NCBI GenBank assembly: GCA_035308025.1
Contig: DATGHL010000033.1
Span: 1-64,000, forward strand
Origin: Candidatus Binataceae bacterium
GTDB lineage: Bacteria; Desulfobacterota; Binatia; Binatales; Binataceae
Length of the DNA stretch: 64,000 nt
Reading direction: 5' to 3'
Shown here: positions 9,042 to 18,438 of the stretch, piece after piece
Layout of the letters: each line of letters opens with the position of its first letter
How positions within the stretch are numbered: position 1 is the first letter of the stretch
Made by a program: the position numbers and the translations under genes
Notes under the pieces: model-generated
Seen by the model: only the letters and a program-made list of their open reading frames with translations
What the model was told of the DNA's origin: nothing
Databases searched by the model: none

Positions 9042-10658
9042 ATGTCCTCTTCGTCATTAGCGACTCGGCCCTACCACAAACATCCGATCCTTCTGGTGTT
9101 AAGCAGTTCATTCGCATTGCTTGTAGCAGCGGTCTGCATAACGTCCTATTTCCTCGATGACATCGTACGCGCCAGGACCGAAGCGGCGATGAACCGGACG
9201 CTCAAAGGTTATCGCGTAACCCTGGCGCGCGCCCACCTCCAGTTGCTCGACGGCACCCTTAGCCTGCGCGGACTAACAATAGTACAGCTGGCGCATCCGA
9301 GTCCGCCGGTTGCCGACGCTGACCTGCTGCGCTTCCGCATCGATTGGCGGCAACTCCTGGCGCGGCGCGTGGTTGCCGACATCCTCCTGTCCCAGCCCCG
9401 GCTGCACATCAACCGGCAGCAGTTGGCCGCTGAGACCCACGGCAAGGTCCCCTTAAAACAAGAGGGATGGCAAGACGTTCTCGAGCAGGTATATCCGCTC
9501 AAGATAAATCGTTTCACCATCGTCGACGGCGACATGGTTTATATCCAAGACCCTGCAAGTCCGCCCCTGCACTTGGCGAAAGTCAACTTTACGAGCGACA
9601 ATATCCGCAACATCCAGTCACCCAACGACATCTATCCATCCAAACTGCAAGCGACTCTCGTCGTCTTCGACACTGGCAGAGCGACCATTGACGGCAATGC
9701 TAATTTTCTTGAGAAACCATTTCCGGGCGGACGCGTACGTTTCGCTATAAAAAATGCGCCGCTGAGTGCATTTGCTCCCGAGATTCGCGCAGCTAATGTC
9801 ACGCTGGACGGAGGCCACCTATCAAGCAGCGGCGAAATCGAATATTCACCCGCCGTTACCAACGCTGAGGTCGATATCGCGACCATCGACGGCGTCAAGG
9901 TTGACTATGTTCACAAGACAGCGACTCAGCAGGCCGAGACTCGGCGGATAAAAGAAGTGGGCAAAGAGATTCACAAACAGAACAACCGGCCAAAAGTACA
10001 CATTGACGTGCGTGAATTAGATGTACGGCATAGCAGCTTTGCGTTTACGGATGAAACCAAGAATCCGCACTATCGGCTTGTTCTCGATGATGCCAACCTG
10101 GCCGTGAGGAACTTATCGAACCACGAGCAGCAGGGTCCGGCGAATTTGCTCCTTCAAGGAAAATTCATGGACACCGGCGCGACCAAGGTAGTTGGAGATT
10201 TTCTCGCTCGCCCGGAAGGTCCTGCCTTTACGATAAGCATTGCGATTGTCGGGACCAGCCTGCAATCAATGAATAATCTGTTACGCGCTTATGGACGCTT
10301 CGACGTGGCCGCGGGGCAGTTGTCGGTGTATTCTCAAGTAACCGTTGACAACCAGGAGATCACTGGATATGTCAAGCCAATGTTCGCGAACATCGAAGTG
10401 TACAACTATAAAAAGGACAAAAACACTGGCGTTTTGCATCAGGCTAAAGAACTGGCGATTGGCGGTGCGGCGCATCTTCTGAAGAGCCGGGAGACTCAGC
10501 AGGTTGCGACCGAGGTTAATCTCAAGGGCCGGCTGGACGGCCCGAATTTGAGCACTTGGCAGGCGATTGTGGAGGTTCTTCGGAATGCCTTCATTCAAGC
10601 AATTCTGCCCGGCTTTGATCATTCCGTTCAGGGCAGAATACCAGCTCCCAGTAAGTAA
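9042..10658 (+). CDS. DUF748/AsmA-like envelope protein
   Basis: A 538-residue protein with one N-terminal membrane segment (ILLVLSSSFALLVAAVCITSYF) and a long beta-rich periplasmic part, matching DUF748 proteins distantly related to AsmA. The early segment MNRTLKGYRVTLARAHLQLL is typical, where a 'nested' amphipathic start is followed by repeated beta-strands. AsmA-like proteins are thought to help phospholipid or envelope transport between membranes; for DUF748 this is not established. I used the ATG at 9042 because the upstream ATG at 8934 overlaps the candidate sigma-54 promoter. The protein ends in an amphipathic segment (AIVEVLRNAFIQAILPGF) as in relatives. Confidence 0.8.
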   Translation: MSSSSLATRPYHKHPILLVLSSSFALLVAAVCITSYFLDDIVRARTEAAMNRTLKGYRVTLARAHLQLLDGTLSLRGLTIVQLAHPSPPVADADLLRFRIDWRQLLARRVVADILLSQPRLHINRQQLAAETHGKVPLKQEGWQDVLEQVYPLKINRFTIVDGDMVYIQDPASPPLHLAKVNFTSDNIRNIQSPNDIYPSKLQATLVVFDTGRATIDGNANFLEKPFPGGRVRFAIKNAPLSAFAPEIRAANVTLDGGHLSSSGEIEYSPAVTNAEVDIATIDGVKVDYVHKTATQQAETRRIKEVGKEIHKQNNRPKVHIDVRELDVRHSSFAFTDETKNPHYRLVLDDANLAVRNLSNHEQQGPANLLLQGKFMDTGATKVVGDFLARPEGPAFTISIAIVGTSLQSMNNLLRAYGRFDVAAGQLSVYSQVTVDNQEITGYVKPMFANIEVYNYKKDKNTGVLHQAKELAIGGAAHLLKSRETQQVATEVNLKGRLDGPNLSTWQAIVEVLRNAFIQAILPGFDHSVQGRIPAPSK

Positions 10659-10793
10659 CATCTCAGCCGGTTGTCTTCGAGCGATCGCTTCTCACTGGCC
10701 GGGGCTAGTTTCCGCGGTGACTAGTTTCCGCGGTGATATGCGCAACAGTCGCGATTCGCCGCTGTCCCGCTCGGGATTCCGCTTCTGCTGCGA

Positions 10794-11162
10794 TTAGTCC
10801 ACATTCTGCGCAGCGACAAATCCAATCTGTCCGCGCATGGGACCGTTGCTGATCCGGACTTCGGCGCCATTGCTATCGCTCGAGACTATATCGACGGCGG
10901 TCTGATCGTCGATCTGTTTCGCCTCGAACTGTTTTTGCACGTCACCGACCGCGCCGCTGACGCCACCCTGTTGCGCGCGTCCCGCTACTTTCAGGAAAGT
11001 TGGCTCATCTGGATACATGGGGATTGAGTGCTCACCGGCGGTTGCCACGAGCTTGTGCGGCAGCAGGGCGGAGGTGTCCTTGCATCCGGCAATAGCCAAA
11101 AGCGATATGACCGAGGCCGCGATTCCAAAAAACGATATTGTAGCGTACTTGCGGCTATTCAT
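10794..11162 (-). CDS. Small lipoprotein of unknown function
   Basis: A 122-residue protein with a signal peptide and lipobox (LLAIAGC, Cys27). The mature part contains EVRISNGPMRGQIGFVAAQ, which resembles the short SH3-like or DUF-type beta segments of other small lipoproteins, but I cannot assign a family. AGGAG lies just upstream of the ATG. It is the last gene of a likely bacterioferritin-DUF3309-lipoprotein operon, with 16 bp to the preceding gene, and so is under the sigma-54 motif at 11981. Confidence 0.75.
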   Translation of the reverse strand: MNSRKYATISFFGIAASVISLLAIAGCKDTSALLPHKLVATAGEHSIPMYPDEPTFLKVAGRAQQGGVSGAVGDVQKQFEAKQIDDQTAVDIVSSDSNGAEVRISNGPMRGQIGFVAAQNVD

Positions 11163-11178
11163 CTTAGCTCCTGGCGCT

Positions 11179-11331
11179 TCATATCACTCCGAGTAGTGCC
11201 AGAACCAGGAGGATAATAATTATTCCGCCGAGCCCGCCACTCGGATAATAACCCCATCCAGTGCTGTAGGGCCATGCTGGCAGAGCTCCAATCAACAGAA
11301 GGATTAACAAAACGAATAATATCAGCCTCAC
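11179..11331 (-). CDS. DUF3309 small membrane protein
   Basis: A 50-residue protein starting with GTG at 11331, after a GGAGGG ribosome-binding site seven bases upstream. It has two hydrophobic stretches (LILFVLLILLLIGALPAW and GIIIILLVLALLGVI) joined by YSTGWGYYPSGG. That pattern, including the PxW and GYYPSGG core, is the DUF3309 family of tiny inner-membrane proteins. The function is unknown; members are often near stress genes, as here. It lies 42 bp after bacterioferritin and 16 bp before a lipoprotein gene. Confidence 0.88.
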   Translation of the reverse strand: MRLILFVLLILLLIGALPAWPYSTGWGYYPSGGLGGIIIILLVLALLGVI

Positions 11332-11373
11332 CTGATTCCCTCCGTTATAAAGTTCATACTCCTGGCTTAAACG

Positions 11374-11904
11374 CTATTGCTTTTCGAGCAGACTCTTGAG
11401 GTCTTCGGCGTGTTCCTCTTCAGCCTTAAGAATCTCCTCGATCAGTTTGCGCGAAGTCGGGTCCGCGTCCCCGAGCCAGCGTGCGATCTCGGAATACGAT
11501 TCGATCGCGATCCGTTCGGCAAACAGATCTTCCTTGATCATCGAGACGAGAGTGGTGCCTTCCGCGTATTCCGAGTGACTTCTCGAGGCCAAGCCCTCGG
11601 GATTGAAATTCGGAGCGCCATTGAGCTGGACTATACGAGTGGCAATCCAGTCCACATGTTGTTGCTCCTCTGTTGCATGCTGCAGGAACTCGGCTTTAAC
11701 CGCGTCTGAGTCGATCCCGGAAGCGGCATAGTAATGGCGCTTGTAGCGCAGAACGCAGACCAACTCAGTCGCCAAGGCTTCATTGAGTACATTGACCACG
11801 GCCTCGCGGTTGCCCTTATAGCTCTCCGTGACTGCCCCCTGTTCCATATGCTTGCGAGCGCGTTCTTTGAGAGCTTTCAGGTCGATTTTGAACTCATTCA
11901 TCAT
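11374..11904 (-). CDS. bfr: Bacterioferritin-like ferritin
   Basis: A 176-residue four-helix ferritin-like protein. Ferroxidase-type ligands are visible in NEALATELVCVLRYKRHYYAA, FLQHATEEQQHVDWIA, EDLFAERIAIESYSEIARW and ILKAEEEHAEDL: paired Glu and ExxH motifs in the expected helices. It should store iron and detoxify peroxide-driven Fe(II) in the cytoplasm. It is a little longer than E. coli Bfr (158), with an N-terminal extension DLKALKERARKHMEQG. CTCCTCGGGAG precedes tandem ATGs. It is the first gene of an operon with DUF3309 and a lipoprotein, with a sigma-54 motif about 90 bp upstream. A DPS-like or encapsulin-cargo role is a less likely alternative. Confidence 0.88.
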   Translation of the reverse strand: MMNEFKIDLKALKERARKHMEQGAVTESYKGNREAVVNVLNEALATELVCVLRYKRHYYAASGIDSDAVKAEFLQHATEEQQHVDWIATRIVQLNGAPNFNPEGLASRSHSEYAEGTTLVSMIKEDLFAERIAIESYSEIARWLGDADPTSRKLIEEILKAEEEHAEDLKSLLEKQ

Positions 11905-11980
11905 GTTTCTCCCGAGGAGTTGGCGCCTTCAGTCCGCTTAGCTTCCGATTAGGGTCGCGGGCGCGCTCCCAGACGAAGCG

Positions 11981-11996
11981 AGCAATAGGCGAGCCA
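11981..11996 (-). promoter_or_regulatory. Candidate sigma-54 promoter, bfr operon
   Basis: On the minus strand TGGCTCGCCTATTGCT matches TGGC-N7-TTGC exactly with T after the GC. The predicted start near 11970 gives a leader of about 66 nt to the bacterioferritin ATG. Confidence 0.72.
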
Positions 11997-12179
11997 AAAG
12001 AGCCGAATCAAAAGACGCGGGCAATCAAGTAATTATTAATGCGAGTGCCGACGACGGCTGCGCGGTCTGAAGATTTTACCTACTACGCTATCGTAGCGAG
12101 CAGGCGAGTCTGCGAGCTACTCCAATCGAAAGCATTTCAACAGCTGCCCAATGCGAAATTCGAACTCATAGATTCACGC

Positions 12180-14369
12180 TCAGCCCGCGGCGCTTCCGTC
12201 GTTGTGATAAGCTTGCAGGAGCTGGCTAATCATCGCGTCGAGTCGATCAAAGCTTACGGGTTTCGTCAAATAGCCGTTGAAGCCGGCTTTTTCATATTCT
12301 GTTTTGTAAGTCTCGGTGTCGTAGCCGGTCATCGCGATGGCAGGGATGGACGATTGTTCGCGTATATGATGAAGCAGCTCGATGCCGGTTCCGTCGGGCA
12401 GGCCGACGTCGGTAATAATCAGATCAAAATGGCGTTGCCTAATCCGAACGAGGGCCTCCGCGAGCGTACCGCAGCTCTCGGCTTGATGGCCGAGATTGCA
12501 TAGCAGTCGAGTCATCACCTCGGCTGTATCAACATGGTCTTCTGCGATTAGAATAGCCGCCCCGCGTGGCGCCGCCGGAGCCGCGCTCGTGCTGGCCACT
12601 GCCCTCGCGGTTTGGTGGGCCTCGGCGGTGGCAAACGAGACGGTGAAGGTCGAACCTTTGCCGGGTCCGGCACTTTCAGCCGAGATGGCGCCTTGATGAT
12701 ACCCGACCAGCGCCTTCGCGATCGCCATCCCCAGACCCAAACCTCCGTGCGCCATCGCCTCCCGGTCCTGCTCGAAAGGTTGAAAAAGTCGTTGAAGAAT
12801 GTCGGCGCCCATACCGATCCCGGTATCGGCGACTGTCAGGCTGACGCGACCTTCGCGGTCGTTGGCGCTCATAATATCTATTCGGCCGCCGGCGGGCGTG
12901 AATTTGATCGCGTTATTCAGAATGTTTGCAAAAATCTGCTGCATCCGAACCCGATCGGCTTCGACGTAGGCATCTGCGGCGTCGAAGTGCAACGACAGCT
13001 CGAGACTCTTGTCATTGACGGCGCCGCGCGCCGTCTCAATGACCATACGCATAACCTCGTGCAGGTCCAGCATTTCTGGATTAAGCGATAACTTACCCGT
13101 CGCTATTCGCGCATGGTCGAGTAGATCGTCGATCAGGCGGGCCTCGTCCTGGATATTGCGCCGCATCATGCGGACGTCACTAACCATCGCGGCGGGCAAT
13201 TCGTTGCGACTTTCCCAGGCCGTCAGCACCGCCAGCACCGGCGTCAGCGGGGTTCGCAGTTCGTGCGACAGGGTCGCGCGAAATTGATCTTTCGCCGCGT
13301 TGGCTGCGGCCAAGGCGCGGTTGCTTTCAACCAATACGTGCTCGGCGGTTCGTTGCACGGCAACGTCACGAAAAATGAGTACGACGCCAAGGGTCCGGCC
13401 CGCGGCATCCTTTACTGGCGAAACGCTGTCGTCAATCGGAATCTCACTGCCATCCTTTCGAATCAGCAGAGTATGAGTGGCGAGCCCCGCAATCGTGCCG
13501 AGGCGCAGCACTACGTCGACCGGGCTTTCTACGACCTCCCTGGTCGTCTCGTTAACGATGTGAAAAACTTGACCGCATGGTTGATCGATGGCATCAGATT
13601 TCTTCCACCCGGTCAGTTGTTCGGCCACCTCGTTGAGAAGGGTTATCCGTCCGCCATTATCGGTGACGATAACGGCATCCCCAATGCTCATCAGCGTGAC
13701 GTCGACCAAGCCCTTTTGCCGGTGGAGCTCGAGCAAGGCGGCTTCGCGGCTCGCGGATTCTAGCCTGATCATCCGAAAGGCCCAGAGCAGCACGAGCAGG
13801 TTCAGCGTTCCGCTGACGGCGAAGACTATTGTCCGATAGCGCTCGAGATCAGCCGCGCGATCGATTACCGCGTCCAAAGTTGACTCTTGGGCCGCAATCA
13901 GCTGCGCCGCCCGTAGCCGCAATGCGTCCATTGCCCGTTTGCCGCGGTTGGTTTCGACTAATCGCTGTGCTGCCGGTAATCCCTGCGTGCGACGCAATGT
14001 AATAGTTTCGCTGAGCTCTTCGAGTTTTGCAGCGACCAGTGTGGCAATCTCGGTGACATCGGAGACGGAGAGCTCGTGCATCCCCGTCTGTCGCAACTCA
14101 GCAAGCAGAATGCGCGCCTGAGCGACACCATTATCGTATGGCTCCAGATAAGAATCTTTCCCAGTAAGTAGATAACCCCGTTGTCCGGTTTCGGCGTCCG
14201 CAACCGCCGCGACCAAATCGCGAACACGTTCAATGGTCATCCGATGGTAGGCCACGGTGTGACTGGCTTTAAGGGCGAGCCGCCACACTACGAAGTCGAT
14301 GGCCAGGCAGGCGCTCAAGATTGCGGCGGTCGTAATGAAAACGGTGACGAGTCGGCTTCGCTGCGACAT
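12180..14369 (-). CDS. Hybrid sensor histidine kinase with CHASE3-like sensor, PAS and receiver domain
   Basis: A 729-residue membrane hybrid kinase. Order: a transmembrane helix (about 10-30), a periplasmic CHASE3-like four-helix region (ADAETGQRGYLLTGKDSYLEPY), a second transmembrane helix (about 180-200), a PAS domain (VTLMSIGDAVIVTDNGGRI), HisKA with His369 in LSHELRTPLTP, HATPase with NNAIKFTP, DTGIGMG and GLGLGM, then a receiver whose phospho-acceptor is Asp654 (IITDVGLPDG) and which ends in YLTKPVSF. It probably phosphorylates its own receiver and passes the signal to an unlinked partner through a phosphotransfer protein. It faces away from the NtrC-type operon, separated by a small gene, and no partner lies beside it. 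Confidence 0.92.
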   Translation of the reverse strand: MSQRSRLVTVFITTAAILSACLAIDFVVWRLALKASHTVAYHRMTIERVRDLVAAVADAETGQRGYLLTGKDSYLEPYDNGVAQARILLAELRQTGMHELSVSDVTEIATLVAAKLEELSETITLRRTQGLPAAQRLVETNRGKRAMDALRLRAAQLIAAQESTLDAVIDRAADLERYRTIVFAVSGTLNLLVLLWAFRMIRLESASREAALLELHRQKGLVDVTLMSIGDAVIVTDNGGRITLLNEVAEQLTGWKKSDAIDQPCGQVFHIVNETTREVVESPVDVVLRLGTIAGLATHTLLIRKDGSEIPIDDSVSPVKDAAGRTLGVVLIFRDVAVQRTAEHVLVESNRALAAANAAKDQFRATLSHELRTPLTPVLAVLTAWESRNELPAAMVSDVRMMRRNIQDEARLIDDLLDHARIATGKLSLNPEMLDLHEVMRMVIETARGAVNDKSLELSLHFDAADAYVEADRVRMQQIFANILNNAIKFTPAGGRIDIMSANDREGRVSLTVADTGIGMGADILQRLFQPFEQDREAMAHGGLGLGMAIAKALVGYHQGAISAESAGPGKGSTFTVSFATAEAHQTARAVASTSAAPAAPRGAAILIAEDHVDTAEVMTRLLCNLGHQAESCGTLAEALVRIRQRHFDLIITDVGLPDGTGIELLHHIREQSSIPAIAMTGYDTETYKTEYEKAGFNGYLTKPVSFDRLDAMISQLLQAYHNDGSAAG

Positions 14370-14598
14370 CGCATCCTTTCAGGCAAAGCAGACGCCTAAG
14401 TCGAGCAGGCGCTAAGTATGACAGAATACGAAAGCGAATCCTAACGAACGGACCGGAGCAAGGCCCTCAAGCGGGCCGCCGATATGTTCTTTCGGGAACA
14501 GAAGGAAGGGCGGCCGGATTTAATCCGCGCCGCCCCGGAGTCGTCGCCAATCAGCACCGCCGCCCGCACTCGAGCAGCCGGAGGATGGTTGAGATGGA

Positions 14599-14814
14599 TT
14601 ACTTGTTCGGACGCTCAGAGCCGTGCTTATCGCTTCTCATCGGATCACTCGGGCGACCCGCGCTCTTATCATCCGGACGCGACGGATTCTGCTGATGCGC
14701 AGGGTTATGACCGGTCTTTTGCTGCTGCTCCGACTGCCGCCGAGGATCCTGGTGACCGCCCTGCTGATCCTTCGATTTATCCATTCCGCTCTTGTCGCCT
14801 TTGTTGTGGTCCAT
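14599..14814 (-). CDS. Small highly hydrophilic, glutamine/lysine-rich protein
   Basis: A 71-residue low-complexity protein beginning MDHNKGDKSGMDKSKDQQGG, rich in Lys, Asp, Gln, Pro and Gly and with no hydrophobic core, so probably disordered. The ATG at 14814 is chosen because GGAGACGG precedes it; an in-frame ATG at 14829 lacks an RBS. Such hydrophilin-like proteins often rise with desiccation or osmotic stress, which fits the sigma-54 motif at 14877-14892 directly upstream. I recognise no family. Confidence 0.65.
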   Translation of the reverse strand: MDHNKGDKSGMDKSKDQQGGHQDPRRQSEQQQKTGHNPAHQQNPSRPDDKSAGRPSDPMRSDKHGSERPNK

Positions 14815-14876
14815 AAGTTCCGTCTCCATTTTGCAAATTTGACCGCGAAATTACGCGCGGTCTGGTTACTGACGAG

Positions 14877-14892
14877 TGCAACGATGGGGCCA
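14877..14892 (-). promoter_or_regulatory. Candidate sigma-54 promoter, hydrophilic small protein
   Basis: On the minus strand TGGCCCCATCGTTGCA is an exact TGGC-N7-TTGC match with the preferred A after the GC. The predicted start near 14866 leaves a leader of about 52 nt. Confidence 0.74.
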
Positions 14893-15029
14893 CCGAGCTG
14901 GACTCTGTACGGTACGCCTCCATTAAACTATTAGGCGCTAACGGCTTTTTAATCTCCGATGACGAGCATGGTTGATTCTTCTGGATTCCCGATAAAGCTT
15001 TCCTGAGGGCAGAGTCTAAGACTTTGGTT

Positions 15030-15081
15030 CCAGTCGTAGTGACAGTGGTAGAAGCCCAGTCGCAGTGACAGTGGTAGAAGC
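15030..15081. repeat. Tandem repeat, two 26-bp units
   Basis: Two adjacent 26-bp copies (15030-15055 and 15056-15081) differ at one position. Each contains AGTGACAGTGGTAGAAGC. They lie about 140-190 bp upstream of the NtrC-type regulator, so they could be paired protein-binding sites or a recent slippage duplication. Confidence 0.9.
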
Positions 15082-15220
15082 AGAGATAATTTCGAGAGAG
15101 TGTAATTTTTACTCACATCGTGCAATTATTGGAGAATTGAACGGAGATTCTACTGAATTCGCAGAAGAATTTATTAGGCATCTTTAATGCTGATTGGCCC
15201 GAAGGATCTCGAGGGGCAAA

Positions 15221-16582
15221 ATGGCGCTAGAAACGCGAATTCTTGTCGCAGAAGATGAGGTCTCAACGCACCAGGAATGGCGGGAATCTCTCGAAGCATG
15301 GGGATACAAGGGAGAAGTAGCCCAAGACGGTGAAAATGCCCTTGAACTAATCAACAGCTTTCACCCGCATATTCTGATCGCGGACCTCAAGATGCCGCGC
15401 AAGAACGGACTGGAATTATTGCGCGACGTGCGCGAGTTGGGAATCTACCTACCTGCAATCATGATCTCGGGTCACGGCGAGATTCCGGACGCCGTGCAGG
15501 CCATCAAATTAGGGGCGCTCGACTACCTGCGCAAACCGGTCGATCCGACGCATCTTCGCCAGATTCTCAAAAATCTCGTGGAGAATCTGCAAATCCGTTC
15601 AGAGAACCAATCGTTGCGGCGAAGGCTAATCAGTGTAGGGGAAATGGGGGCGTTGTTCGGCCAGTCGCTGCCGATGCGCAGAGTGCTGGCGGCGGTCGAG
15701 CAGTTGGCGGAGTCAGCAGCGTCGGTGGTAATCACCGGCGAGAGCGGGACCGGCAAGGAGTTGGTCGCCCGCACGATCCATGAGATGTCGCCGCGACGGA
15801 CGGGTGCTTATGTTCCGATCAATTGCGCCGCGATTCCCGAGACTCTCATGGAGAGCGAGCTGTTCGGTCACGAGCGCGGATCGTTCACGGGCGCTGACCG
15901 CCGGCGAGAAGGCTGCTTCGAGCTGGCCAATGGCGGCACCTTGCTACTCGACGAGATTACGGAGATGAAGCCCGAACTGCAGGCTAAGCTGCTGCGGGTG
16001 ATCGAAGAACAGAAGCTGCGCCGGGTCGGCGGCACCGTCGAGATTCCGCTCGATGTTCGCGTTCTTGCCGCCTGCAATCGCGACATCGAGCAGGCCGTGC
16101 GCGACGGTAAATTGCGCTCGGATCTGTTTTATCGCCTCAATGTCTTCAACATCCAGTTGCCGCCGCTACGGGAGCGCCGCGACGATCTGCCGCAGCTCCT
16201 GCAAATGTTTTTGACGCAATACGCACGGCAAAATCACAAGGAAATTGACGGCGTTGACGATGAGGTAATGGAGATTTTGCGCGCGCATCCGTGGCCGGGC
16301 AATGTCCGGCAGCTACGCAACATCATTGAGCGCGCGATAATCGTTTGCGAAAATCGCATTATCCGCAAGCACGATCTGCCGCAGGATTTCCGCGCCGTCG
16401 GTTCGGATAATGAAGGTTTTGTAAAAATCCAGCTCGGCTCAACACTGGACGACGTGGAGAAGGAGATGATCACGCGCACTCTCGACTTTACCGGCGGCAA
16501 CAAAACCCGCGCCGCCGAGGTGCTCGGAATCAGCGCCAAGACTTTGTACAACAAGCTTGAGCGCTTCGGGCAGCCAACATGA
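15221..16582 (+). CDS. Sigma-54-dependent NtrC-family response regulator
   Basis: A 453-residue enhancer-binding protein. The ATG at 15221 follows GAGGGG; the frame extends further up only through a TTG. Receiver domain about residues 5-120 (ILVAEDE, ILIADLKMPRKNG with the phospho-Asp, MISGHGE, LRKPVD). AAA+ domain about 145-380 with Walker A GESGTGKE, the sigma-54 contact loop ERGSFTGAD (consensus GAFTGA, with Ser for Ala) and GGTLLLDEIT. The C-terminal Fis-type helix-turn-helix is NKTRAAEVLGISAKTLYNKLERFG. It activates RNA polymerase holding sigma-54. The kinase is 47 bp downstream, then an overlapping lipoprotein. It is the natural candidate activator for the sigma-54 motifs in this window. 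Confidence 0.95.
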   Translation: MALETRILVAEDEVSTHQEWRESLEAWGYKGEVAQDGENALELINSFHPHILIADLKMPRKNGLELLRDVRELGIYLPAIMISGHGEIPDAVQAIKLGALDYLRKPVDPTHLRQILKNLVENLQIRSENQSLRRRLISVGEMGALFGQSLPMRRVLAAVEQLAESAASVVITGESGTGKELVARTIHEMSPRRTGAYVPINCAAIPETLMESELFGHERGSFTGADRRREGCFELANGGTLLLDEITEMKPELQAKLLRVIEEQKLRRVGGTVEIPLDVRVLAACNRDIEQAVRDGKLRSDLFYRLNVFNIQLPPLRERRDDLPQLLQMFLTQYARQNHKEIDGVDDEVMEILRAHPWPGNVRQLRNIIERAIIVCENRIIRKHDLPQDFRAVGSDNEGFVKIQLGSTLDDVEKEMITRTLDFTGGNKTRAAEVLGISAKTLYNKLERFGQPT

Positions 16583-16629
16583 TCACCTCGCCCAAGCAGG
16601 TCTCTGCTGCACGAAGGTTCTGGAACTGA

Positions 16630-18438
16630 ATGCGTTTACGCGCGAAACTCGCGACGGTAATTCTCGGTCTGCTCCTCATTCCAATCCTGGCTATGGGGCT
16701 GGTTGCGCTGGATTATCTGGCGGCCAGCTCAGTGGACGACCTTGCGCGCGGCGCCGACCTCATGATCAACCAAATCTTCGACTTGATGCAAGTCTCGACC
16801 GTACGAAGCCCGGAAGGACAGTTCGACAATTCGCTGAAGGATTCCGTCGCGCTCAGAAAATTACTCGACTCGACTCAGGCTTTTGGCCGCGCTGTCGTCA
16901 ACGTCTGCATCCTGGCGCCAGATGGCACGATAGTCGTCGCGGGTGAAGGGCAAGGCGAAGGTACTCAGCTCAGGCCGACACGCCCGCTTGCCGATTTGAA
17001 GTCTGGGGGTTCGCTTTGGCTCACGACCACACTGCTGCCCCAATTGCTCCGCGGCGGCATGTACTCGGTGCGGCGCGATGTCGCGATTGAAAATCGCAAG
17101 ATAGCGACTATCGCGGTCGAAGTTTCAACCGACCTCATCGAGGCTCAACTGCGCCACTTCGTGGCCGCAATTGTACTCGCGACCTTGGCTATTGCAGCGA
17201 TTGCCTGGCTGGCAATCTCGTTGATGGCTAATCAGATCCTGCGGCAGCTTACCGCGATCCGACGCGGTTTCGAATTGCTCGCCGCCGGCGGCAAAGCCGA
17301 GGTGCCGATCACCGGAAACGGGGAATTGGGTTCGCTCGCCGCCAAGTTCAATGAGTTGGCGCAGCAGGTTCGGATCAGCCGTTCGCACTTTGGCGCCGAA
17401 CGCAGCCATCTGTTCGACGTGGTTCGTTCACTCGGCGATGCGGTCGCACTGCTCGACGCGGAAACCGTCGTGCTGTTCGCGAATGCGCCCGCCAAAGAAT
17501 GCTTCGCAGCTGACGCGAGGACCGTCGAAGGCATCCCTCTCGCTACCTTGCTCGGGGCGGAGCATCCGTTAGTCAGTCTGGTGAATTCGACGATCACGAC
17601 CGGCGTCGAAGCGCATAACGTTCCAGTCGAATTGCCGGATGGATCGGGTCTTCTGATCTCCTTTTTCCGGGTTGGTCAGGGACATACGCCCGCTGGATTA
17701 CTGATGGTTTTTCGCGATATGCGACCGGTTAGGGAACTCGAGACCGCCCTCGACCATTCGAACCGGCTGTCACGCATGGGCGCCCTGATCTCTGGAATGG
17801 CGCACCAGCTGCGCAGCCCCCTGCATGGTATGAACATGCGACTCGAACTGCTCCGGCAGGAGGGCGGTGACAGCGTCGGACGTCACGTTGACCGCCTGCG
17901 CCAAGAAGTCGATCGGGTCGACCAGGCGATCGAGGCGATTCTGAAATTCACTCGTCCAGCCGATTTGAAGCCGACCGACTTTGAAGTGAACACGCTCGTT
18001 CGCGAGCTTGCTGCGCGTTTGCGCTATGAGAAGATAATCGTCGAGTTCAATCTCGCCTGCGAGCCGCTGGTCGCGCGCGCCGATCGCGGAATGATCTCTG
18101 AAGCCCTTTCGAATATAATGACTAATGCAGTCGAGGCGATGCCAGAGGGCGGAAAGCTTCGGTTGGCGACAGAACGACAAGGTAGACTAGTTGAGATAAA
18201 GATAGCTGACGAGGGCCAAGGCATCAGCGAGACCCAACTTGAACGAATTTTTGACCTGTACTACACAACTAAGTCTGGCGGTAACGGTCTCGGCCTACCG
18301 TTTGCCCAGCGCGCAGTGGAATTAAATGGCGGCAAAATTGACTTGGATTCACAGATCAAGCGCGGCACCATCTGCACTATCGCCTTGACCGCTGCCATAG
18401 ATGGTTCGACTGCGTCCAAAGCCCCTGCGTTTCACTGA
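16630..18438 (+). CDS. Sensor histidine kinase, partner of the NtrC-type regulator
   Basis: A 602-residue membrane kinase. Domains: N-terminal transmembrane helix (LGLLLIPILAMGLVALDYL), a periplasmic sensor of about 140 residues, a second helix (AAIVLATLAIAAIAWLAISLM, about 180-200), HAMP (RQLTAIRRGFELLAAGGKAE), a PAS-like region, HisKA with the phospho-His in SGMAHQLRSPLHGMNMRLELL, and HATPase with NIMTNAVEAMPEGG, DEGQGI and GGNGLGLPFAQ. The compact HisKA/HATPase resembles NtrB-type kinases that pair with sigma-54 regulators. Its gene follows the regulator by 47 bp and overlaps the next gene by 38 bp, so it is one operon. The signal is unknown; an envelope or solute cue is suggested by the third gene being a lipoprotein. 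Confidence 0.93.
   Translation: MRLRAKLATVILGLLLIPILAMGLVALDYLAASSVDDLARGADLMINQIFDLMQVSTVRSPEGQFDNSLKDSVALRKLLDSTQAFGRAVVNVCILAPDGTIVVAGEGQGEGTQLRPTRPLADLKSGGSLWLTTTLLPQLLRGGMYSVRRDVAIENRKIATIAVEVSTDLIEAQLRHFVAAIVLATLAIAAIAWLAISLMANQILRQLTAIRRGFELLAAGGKAEVPITGNGELGSLAAKFNELAQQVRISRSHFGAERSHLFDVVRSLGDAVALLDAETVVLFANAPAKECFAADARTVEGIPLATLLGAEHPLVSLVNSTITTGVEAHNVPVELPDGSGLLISFFRVGQGHTPAGLLMVFRDMRPVRELETALDHSNRLSRMGALISGMAHQLRSPLHGMNMRLELLRQEGGDSVGRHVDRLRQEVDRVDQAIEAILKFTRPADLKPTDFEVNTLVRELAARLRYEKIIVEFNLACEPLVARADRGMISEALSNIMTNAVEAMPEGGKLRLATERQGRLVEIKIADEGQGISETQLERIFDLYYTTKSGGNGLGLPFAQRAVELNGGKIDLDSQIKRGTICTIALTAAIDGSTASKAPAFH

Larger units (their letters stand above)
14815..15220. other. Divergent intergenic region
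   Basis: This 406-bp gap separates the minus-strand hydrophilic protein from the plus-strand sigma-54 regulator. It holds the sigma-54 motif at 14877 for the former and a 26-bp tandem repeat at 15030-15081 in front of the latter. I see no further gene. No sigma-54 motif precedes the regulator itself. Confidence 0.7.

Noticed and set aside
14382..14397. A sigma-54-like motif before the hybrid kinase (minus AGGCGTCTGCTTTGCC)
   Set aside because: The predicted start would fall at the start codon itself, leaving no leader or RBS, and the first base deviates.
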